Assembly: GCA_023443515.1 (NCBI GenBank)
Contig: JAEZUC010000042.1
Span: forward strand, 1 to 45,974
Direction of reading: 5' to 3'
Length of the DNA stretch: 45,974 nucleotides
From: Bacillota bacterium
GTDB lineage: Bacteria > Bacillota > Clostridia > Acetivibrionales > DSM-1351
Shown here: positions 41,176-45,974 of the stretch, in pieces
Layout: each line of letters starts with the position of its first letter
Numbering within the stretch: position 1 is the first letter of the stretch
Notes under the pieces: model-generated
Databases searched by the model: none
What the model saw: only the letters and a program-made list of their open reading frames with translations
Told to the model about the DNA's origin: nothing
Translations under genes and position numbers: made by a program

Positions 41176-41843
41176 TACTTAACCCCTCCTTCCGCTTTTC
41201 TGTTTCTCTTAACAGCAGGAAGAACTTCTCCTTTGTATATCCATACCTTGACACCAATCTTACCATAGGTTGTATTTGCTTCGGCAAAACCGTAGTCTAT
41301 ATCAGCACGAAGTGTTTGAAGTGGAATAGTACCGTCATGATAGTGCTCAGTTCTTGCGATTTCTGCACCACCAAGTCGACCTGCACACGCAGTCTTGATA
41401 CCCTTAGCACCAAGCTTCATTGTTCTTGACATAGCCTGCTTCATTGCTCTTCTGAAAGATATACGTTTTTCTAGCTGTGACGCGATGTTCTCTGCAACTA
41501 GCTGAGCATCCATTTCAGGAACCTTAATCTCAGTGATGTTAATCAGAACGCTCTTTCCTGTCATTTTCTCTACTTCTTTTCTGAGTTCTTCAATACCCTG
41601 GCCACCCTTGCCTATTACAAGTCCTGGCTTTGCAGTATTTACATTAATCTTGACCTTATTCGCTGCACGGTCAATCTCTATTCTAGAAATGCCTGAAATA
41701 TAAAGTTTTTTCTTTATGAAATTTCTTATTTTAACATCTTCAACAAGATAGCTGCTAAAAGATTTGTCATTAGCATACCATTTTGTATCCCAATCTTTAA
41801 TAATTCCAATTCTTAATCCATGAGGATTTACTTTCTGGCCCAT
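41175..41843 (-). CDS. rpsC: 30S ribosomal protein uS3
   Basis: 222 residues. MGQKVNPHGLRIGIIKDWDTKW opening, a KH domain with PGLVIGKGGQGIEELRKEVEK and the C-terminal AKGIKTACAGRLGGAEIARTE and TYGKIGVKVWIYKGEVLP segments. It lines the mRNA entry channel. Its stop overlaps the rplP start, and it follows rplV by 19 bases. Confidence 0.98.
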   Translation of the reverse strand: MGQKVNPHGLRIGIIKDWDTKWYANDKSFSSYLVEDVKIRNFIKKKLYISGISRIEIDRAANKVKINVNTAKPGLVIGKGGQGIEELRKEVEKMTGKSVLINITEIKVPEMDAQLVAENIASQLEKRISFRRAMKQAMSRTMKLGAKGIKTACAGRLGGAEIARTEHYHDGTIPLQTLRADIDYGFAEANTTYGKIGVKVWIYKGEVLPAVKRNRKAEGGVK

Positions 41844-41862
41844 TACTCAACCTCCTTCTCGC

Positions 41863-42339
41863 TTATTCTCTTTCCTTTACAACCAATGTTATATGGCTGG
41901 TTCTTTTTTGAATTTTGAATGCTCTACCTTGTGCACGTGGCATAATTCTCTTTAATGTTGGTCCTTGAGTTGCAAAAGCTTCTGCAACAAAAAGGTTATC
42001 ATGATTCAAGCTGTTGTTGTTAACAGCATTTGCTTCTGCTGATTTAAGAAGCTTGTACAAAACTTCTGATGCAGCCTTTGGTGTAAATTTGAGAATACCA
42101 TAAGCCTCATCAATACCTTTATTTTTTATCAAATCCAGTACAATTTTAACCTTTCTGGATGATATACGTGCATATTTTAAAACTGCTCTTCCTTCATCTT
42201 TACCAATACCGAGAACTTTTCTCTCTTTCTTAGTAAGAAGTGCAGGCTTATTTGACTTAGTATGCTTAGCATTTTGTTCAGCCAAAATCTGATCTTTATT
42301 CTTTAATAGCTCCTCTTTGGACAATACTTTTTTCTCCAA
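41863..42339 (-). CDS. rplV: 50S ribosomal protein uL22 with N-terminal extension
   Basis: 158 residues, against about 110-115 for most bacterial uL22. A TTG start eight bases after AAAGGAGG is well supported. The first 48 residues are a Lys/Glu-rich, probably helical extension (MEKKVLSKEELLKNKDQIL, then KPALLTKKERKVLGIGK). The core starts near residue 50 (RAVLKYARISSRKVKIVLDLI) and ends with the tunnel-lining beta hairpin (MPRAQGRAFKIQKRTSHITLVV). No frameshift. Confidence 0.95.
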   Translation of the reverse strand: MEKKVLSKEELLKNKDQILAEQNAKHTKSNKPALLTKKERKVLGIGKDEGRAVLKYARISSRKVKIVLDLIKNKGIDEAYGILKFTPKAASEVLYKLLKSAEANAVNNNSLNHDNLFVAEAFATQGPTLKRIMPRAQGRAFKIQKRTSHITLVVKERE

Positions 42340-42402
42340 CTGAATAGCCTCCTTTCAGTTCTAATCTTAAACTTAAACTCTCAGTATCAAAAAATTCATT
42401 TG

Positions 42403-42684
42403 CTACCTTAGAGAAGTAGACTTCTCGTTACCGCTATGTCCCTTGTACGTTCTAGTTGGTGCAAATTCACCAAGCTTATGACCAACCATTTCTTCTGTTA
42501 TATATACAGGAACGTGCTTCTTTCCATCATGAACAGCAATTGTGTGTCCAACCATCTGAGGGAATATAGTTGAAGCCCTTGACCAGGTCTTAATAACTTT
42601 CTTATCATTCACTTTATTCATTTCTTCAATCTTCTTCATCAATGAATCAAGCACGTAAGGTCCCTTTTTAACTGATCTACTCAT
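42403..42684 (-). CDS. rpsS: 30S ribosomal protein uS19
   Basis: The ATG at 42684 gives 93 residues (MSRSVKKGPYVLDSLMKKIE), the normal length, after GGGAGGA; a longer frame upstream is not supported. WSRASTIFPQMVGHTIAVHDGKKHVPVYITEEMVGHKLGEFAPTRTYKGH is present in pieces. It contacts uS13 in the head. Confidence 0.98.
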   Translation of the reverse strand: MSRSVKKGPYVLDSLMKKIEEMNKVNDKKVIKTWSRASTIFPQMVGHTIAVHDGKKHVPVYITEEMVGHKLGEFAPTRTYKGHSGNEKSTSLR

Positions 42685-42705
42685 TATTCTAAAATCCTCC
42701 CTTCG

Positions 42706-42745
42706 CCGCCATCTCATAGGATTTGGCGGAGCGGTTAAACCGCTC
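42706..42745 (-). other. Tandem GC-rich hairpins between rplB and rpsS
   Basis: CCGCC (42706-42710) / GGCGG (42725-42729) and GAGCGGT (42729-42735) / ACCGCTC (42739-42745) can form stems; they share one base, so only slightly shortened versions coexist. GC-rich in an AT-rich context. The gap is 84 bases. Confidence 0.45.
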
Positions 42746-42768
42746 TTACTTCCAAATATCCCGATAAA

Positions 42769-43602
42769 TTACTTTTGATTTCTTTTCTTAACAATAAACT
42801 TATCTGACTTGTTTTTCTTCTTTCTAGTCTTCAAGCCAAGAGTTGGTTTACCCCAAGGTGTAACAGGACTTGGCCTACCGATAGGTGATTTACCTTCTCC
42901 ACCACCATGTGGGTGGTCAACCGGGTTCATAACAACACCGCGAACTGTAGGTCTGATACCCATCCATCTTTTTCTTCCTGCTTTACCTATTGACACGTTT
43001 TCATGTTCTAGGTTTCCAATCTGTCCAATTGTAGCTCTACAATTGATTCTAACCATACGAACTTCCCCAGAAGGAAGTCTTACCTGCGCATATTCGCCTT
43101 CTTTAGCCATCAACTGAGCTGAATTTCCTGCAGCTCTAACCATCTGGCCACCCTTTCCTGGTTTAAGTTCAATATTATGAATTAATGAACCTACAGGAAT
43201 ATTCGTAAGAGGCAGTGCGTTACCTGGTTTGATATCAGCTGATTCTCCTGATTCAACAATATCTCCAACACTTAATCCAACTGGTGCAAGAATATATCTC
43301 TTTTCACCGTCTAAATAGTTAAGAAGCGCAATATTTGCAGTCCTGTTTGGATCATACTCGATTGTAGCAACCTTTGCCTTGATTCCATCTTTGTCTCTTT
43401 TAAAGTCTATAACTCTGTATTTTTGTCTATTACCGCCGCCTTGATGACGAACAGTAATCCTACCATAAGAGTTTCTTCCTCCATTTTTCTTCAGAGGTTC
43501 TAGCAATGACTTCTCAGGTTCTACTTTTGATAACTCTGAGTAATCCATTACTGTCATAAACCTTCTGGATGGAGAAGTAGGACTATACTTTTTTAATGCC
43601 AT
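42769..43602 (-). CDS. rplB: 50S ribosomal protein uL2
   Basis: 277 residues, the normal length. GRNSYGRITVRHQGGGNRQKYRVIDFKRD near 42-70 (in pieces), the SH3-like core, and the GVVMNPVDHPHGGGEGKSPIGR loop with the conserved histidine near the peptidyl-transferase centre. 31 bases after rplW. Confidence 0.98.
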   Translation of the reverse strand: MALKKYSPTSPSRRFMTVMDYSELSKVEPEKSLLEPLKKNGGRNSYGRITVRHQGGGNRQKYRVIDFKRDKDGIKAKVATIEYDPNRTANIALLNYLDGEKRYILAPVGLSVGDIVESGESADIKPGNALPLTNIPVGSLIHNIELKPGKGGQMVRAAGNSAQLMAKEGEYAQVRLPSGEVRMVRINCRATIGQIGNLEHENVSIGKAGRKRWMGIRPTVRGVVMNPVDHPHGGGEGKSPIGRPSPVTPWGKPTLGLKTRKKKNKSDKFIVKKRNQK

Positions 43603-43633
43603 CTCTTCTCACTCCTTTTATAACCTGGCTTAA

Positions 43634-43987
43634 TTACTGAGCAACGCCGAATTCTTCGATGCTAGTTTTATATTTCTTATTATTTGTTACAGTCTTACCG
43701 CCCTTTGTTAAGTATTCAACAGGCTTTGGATCAGTATCGATTTTAACGATTGCCTTCTTCCAAGCTGGACGTGGTCCTTCGTGAACACCTGTGCGCTTGA
43801 TTTTACCTTCAAAGTTCATGGTATTAACTTGTAATACCTTAACGCTAAATAATGCTTCAACTGCCTTTTTTATTTCGGTTTTTGTTGATTTAACATCAAC
43901 AACAAAAGTGTACTTACCAGCACCTATTTCCATATTACTTTTTTCAGTTATATATGGTTTTAAAATAATGTCTTGTGGCAATCTCAT
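43634..43987 (-). CDS. rplW: 50S ribosomal protein uL23
   Basis: 117 residues. The start overlaps the rplD stop as TAATG, with GAGGAGGTG in the end of rplD. ILKPYITEKSN at the start and VLQVNTMNFEGKIKRTGVHEGPRPAWKKAIV in pieces match. It is the docking site of trigger factor and SRP, linking it to tig in this window. C-terminal tail (NKKYKTSIEEFGVAQ) is a little longer than usual. Confidence 0.97.
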   Translation of the reverse strand: MRLPQDIILKPYITEKSNMEIGAGKYTFVVDVKSTKTEIKKAVEALFSVKVLQVNTMNFEGKIKRTGVHEGPRPAWKKAIVKIDTDPKPVEYLTKGGKTVTNNKKYKTSIEEFGVAQ

Positions 43988-44610
43988 TATGCGTACACCT
44001 CCTCAACCTTTTCAACAGCTGCCTTTGTTATAATAAACTTATCATATTTCAATATATCAAATACATTAAGAGTATTTACATACGCTGTCTTTACTCCTGG
44101 AATGTTTCTAGCAGACTTAACAATGTTTTCATTCTTTGAATCAATTACTATCAAAGCACTTGAATCAACCTTCAAACTGTTAAGTACTCCTACCATTGAC
44201 TTAGTTTTAATTGCATCCAATGTCAATGCATCCAGTACAAAAATTTCACTTCCAGAAACCTTTGTTGTTAATGCTGACTTCATTGCAATACGTTTTACTT
44301 TCTTAGGAAGAGTGTATCTGTAGCTACGTGGCTTAGGTCCTAATACTATACCACCTTTAATCCACTGTGCTGAACGGATACTACCCTGTCTTGCACGACC
44401 GGTTCCCTTTTGTCTCCATGGCTTTCTACCGCCACCTCTAACTTCACTCTTGGTTTTTGTTGACTGAGTACCTTGTCTTTTATTTGCTAACTGATTTACT
44501 ACTACAGCGTGAAGTACTTCATTATTTACTTCTGCACCGAAAACATTATCGCAAAGTTGAATATCTCCAACTACTTCACCTTTCATGTTATATAAATCAA
44601 CCTTTGGCAT
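43987..44610 (-). CDS. rplD: 50S ribosomal protein uL4
   Basis: 207 residues. The tunnel loop RQGTQSTKTKSEVRGGGRKPWRQKGTGRARQGSIRSAQWIKGG (in pieces) is complete, followed by the Rossmann-like lobe. uL4 regulates the S10 operon in E. coli; whether it acts on the leader here is unknown. Ends in a TAATG overlap with rplW. Confidence 0.98.
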   Translation of the reverse strand: MPKVDLYNMKGEVVGDIQLCDNVFGAEVNNEVLHAVVVNQLANKRQGTQSTKTKSEVRGGGRKPWRQKGTGRARQGSIRSAQWIKGGIVLGPKPRSYRYTLPKKVKRIAMKSALTTKVSGSEIFVLDALTLDAIKTKSMVGVLNSLKVDSSALIVIDSKNENIVKSARNIPGVKTAYVNTLNVFDILKYDKFIITKAAVEKVEEVYA

Positions 44611-44634
44611 GTGTTACTTCCTCCCTTCACGTTA

Positions 44635-45273
44635 TTATTTACCGGATTTAACCGTACTTTTAATAACAAGCAATCCGCCCTTAGGTCCTGGAAGAGCACC
44701 TTTTACAAGAATAAGGTTTCTTTCTGCATCAACTCTAACAACTTCAAGATTTTGAACTGTAGTGTTGTCCATACCCATATGACCTGGCAACTTCTTGCCC
44801 TTAAATACTCTTGCTGGATTGGTGTTAGCGCTCATGGAACCAACTCTTCTGTGATACATTGAACCGTGAGTTTCTTTACCACCTTTTTGACCGTATCTTT
44901 TAATAGTACCTTGAAAACCTTTACCTTTTGATACGCCACTTACGTCTATTTTATCTCCAGATTGGAACATATCTTCAGCTTTGATTTCCTGACCAACTTC
45001 ATAGCTTGAAATGTCTTCCAGTCTAAATTCTCTAAGATACTTCATTGGAGCAAGCTTAGTCTTGCTGAACTGACCAAGATCAGGTTTGCTGAGTCTCTTT
45101 TCTGCAACCTTTACATATCCAATTTTTATGGCATTATATCCGTCAGTTTCAACAGTCTTCTTCTGAACGACTGTTAATGGACCTGCTTCAACAACTGTAA
45201 CTGGTATAACCAAACCATTTTCATCAAATATTTGGGTCATTCCAATTTTCTTACCTAACATTGCTTTTTTCAT
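44635..45273 (-). CDS. rplC: 50S ribosomal protein uL3
   Basis: 212 residues, ATG after AGGAGGTAATTTTA. GKKIGMTQIFDENG start, then SKGKGFQGTIKRYGQKGGKETHGSMYHRRVGS and the KKLPGHMGMDNTTVQNLEVV region (in pieces) near the peptidyl-transferase centre. 100 bases after rpsJ; the gap has a small GTTCATA/TATGAAC hairpin at 45298-45316. Confidence 0.98.
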   Translation of the reverse strand: MKKAMLGKKIGMTQIFDENGLVIPVTVVEAGPLTVVQKKTVETDGYNAIKIGYVKVAEKRLSKPDLGQFSKTKLAPMKYLREFRLEDISSYEVGQEIKAEDMFQSGDKIDVSGVSKGKGFQGTIKRYGQKGGKETHGSMYHRRVGSMSANTNPARVFKGKKLPGHMGMDNTTVQNLEVVRVDAERNLILVKGALPGPKGGLLVIKSTVKSGK

Positions 45274-45373
45274 TAAAATTACCTCCTATGGTTATTGGTT
45301 CATATTTTCTATGAACATGACCTACTGCTACACTGTAGACTAGCTTGACATTTATTACTTTCAAATATTGAAA

Positions 45374-45685
45374 TTATAACTTAATCTCAATGTCTACACC
45401 CGCTGGAAGATCCAGCCTCATTAATGCGTCAACAGTCTTTGGCGTTGGAAGAACAACATCAATCAATCTCTTATGAGTTCTCATTTCAAACTGCTCTCTT
45501 GAGTCCTTGTATTTATGTGGAGCTCTTAAGATTGTAATAATCTCTTTTTCAGTAGGAAGCGGTACAGGTCCTGAAACCTTTGCGCCTGTCCTCTTAGCAG
45601 TCTCAACGATCTTCTCAGCTGACTGATCAAGCACCTGATGATCGAACGCCTTTAGTCTGATACGTATTTTCTGTTTGTTTGACAT
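45374..45685 (-). CDS. rpsJ: 30S ribosomal protein uS10
   Basis: The ATG at 45685 gives 103 residues (MSNKQKIRIRLKAFDHQVLD), the normal length, eight bases after AGGAGGT; the open frame continuing upstream runs through the terminator-like hairpin and is not used. SGPVPLPTEKEIITILRAPHKYKDSREQFEMRTHKR in pieces is typical. First gene of the S10 operon. uS10 also works in NusB-dependent antitermination. Confidence 0.98.
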   Translation of the reverse strand: MSNKQKIRIRLKAFDHQVLDQSAEKIVETAKRTGAKVSGPVPLPTEKEIITILRAPHKYKDSREQFEMRTHKRLIDVVLPTPKTVDALMRLDLPAGVDIEIKL

Positions 45686-45772
45686 ACATAAACCTCCTCG
45701 TACGTTGGATTTTGTCACGTACAACAAGTTTTGTCTGTACACTATGCCGGGTGTTTCATAACGTTTTATATA

Positions 45773-45819
45773 AAAACCCAGGATCGTTCTTATCCTAATT
45801 TGGACAAACTTAACCTGGG
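45773..45819 (-). terminator. Terminator-like hairpin in the S10-operon leader
   Basis: In minus-strand RNA, CCCAGG (45819-45814) pairs with CCTGGG (45783-45778), and an inner stem TTGTCC (45807-45802) / GGATAA (45795-45790) forms inside. TTTTTATA follows directly (45777-45770). It either ends the gene upstream (often tuf) or attenuates transcription into rpsJ. Confidence 0.7.
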
Positions 45820-45830
45820 CATTTAAAGCG

Positions 45831-45836
45831 ATTATA
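45831..45836 (-). promoter_or_regulatory. Possible -10 box of the S10 operon
   Basis: A perfect TATAAT on the minus strand (45836-45831) about 12 bases before the terminator-like hairpin, without a convincing -35. If real, the hairpin would form at the very 5' end of the transcript. The rest of 45837-45974 shows no recognisable gene end or RNA gene. Confidence 0.3.
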
Positions 45837-45974
45837 TTACACTTCAAAATGTACAGTGACTTGTCGCCCGGTTTCTTGAATCGGACATTCTCAGCAAAAG
45901 TTACCTATTTCTATGAATAGCAATCTCCTGCGTCATCGTATGCCACGCCACAACATTCAATATTTTACTACATA

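Noticed and set aside
45837..45974. The end of a tuf gene or a tRNA at the right edge
   Set aside because: No EF-Tu C-terminal motif is readable on either strand and no cloverleaf or CCA end is visible.

Overview
The window is AT-rich Firmicute DNA, most likely from a mesophilic clostridium. The Ruminiclostridium / Clostridium cellulolyticum group fits best, but that is a judgement from protein style and synteny, not from a species marker. Signs of Firmicutes: strong AGGAGG ribosome-binding sites, frequent TTG and GTG starts, zinc forms of uS4, uS14 and uL24, a clpP-clpX-lonB neighbourhood, a Crh/HPr-type regulator, and the order rplQ-ecfA1-ecfA2-ecfT-truA-rplM-rpsI. No transposase, integrase, CRISPR array, tRNA or rRNA was found. 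Nearly every gene lies on the minus strand. The exceptions are a Cys-rich protein, a lytic transglycosylase, mntR, mntH and one methyltransferase.

Layout. 1-5.5 kb is the most accessory part: a PHP phosphoesterase, a DUF402 protein, an unknown Cys-rich protein, a lytic transglycosylase behind a sigma-D-like promoter, an intergenic DnaA-box cluster, tsaD, a solitary holin and a membrane-anchored thermonuclease. 5.6-10.7 kb is a proteostasis block (tig, clpP, clpX, lonB). 11-14 kb holds a metallophosphoesterase, uvrC and a Crh-like protein without the phosphocarrier histidine. 14-16 kb is an ECF sigma / anti-sigma / membrane-protein operon with overlapping stop and start codons. 16-21.4 kb is amidohydrolase-tsaE-tsaB-rimI-lonC, which with tsaD supplies most of the tRNA t6A machinery. 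21.6-23.6 kb is mntR plus mntH (manganese uptake). 23.6-28.8 kb is rpsI, rplM, truA and the ECF vitamin-transporter module, split by a methyltransferase gene on the opposite strand. 28.9-45.7 kb is the S10-spc-alpha ribosomal superoperon, transcribed right to left from rpsJ to rplQ. It includes secY, adk, map, infA, rpoA and two small genes (rpmJ, rpmD) that are easy to miss.

How the genes work together. The right half makes ribosomes, RNA polymerase alpha and the Sec channel. tig, ClpXP, LonB and a second Lon-like protease handle folding and turnover. TsaB/D/E and TruA modify tRNA. MntR/MntH and the ECF module handle micronutrients. The best leads for new biology are the DnaA-box cluster beside tsaD, the sigma-D-type promoter on the transglycosylase, the three-gene sigma operon, the terminator-like S10 leader and several hairpins in unusually long gaps inside the ribosomal operon. 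No gene-free stretch exceeds 300 bases. The longest, 45686-45974, holds the rpsJ leader with a terminator-like hairpin, and I see no gene in the rest of it.
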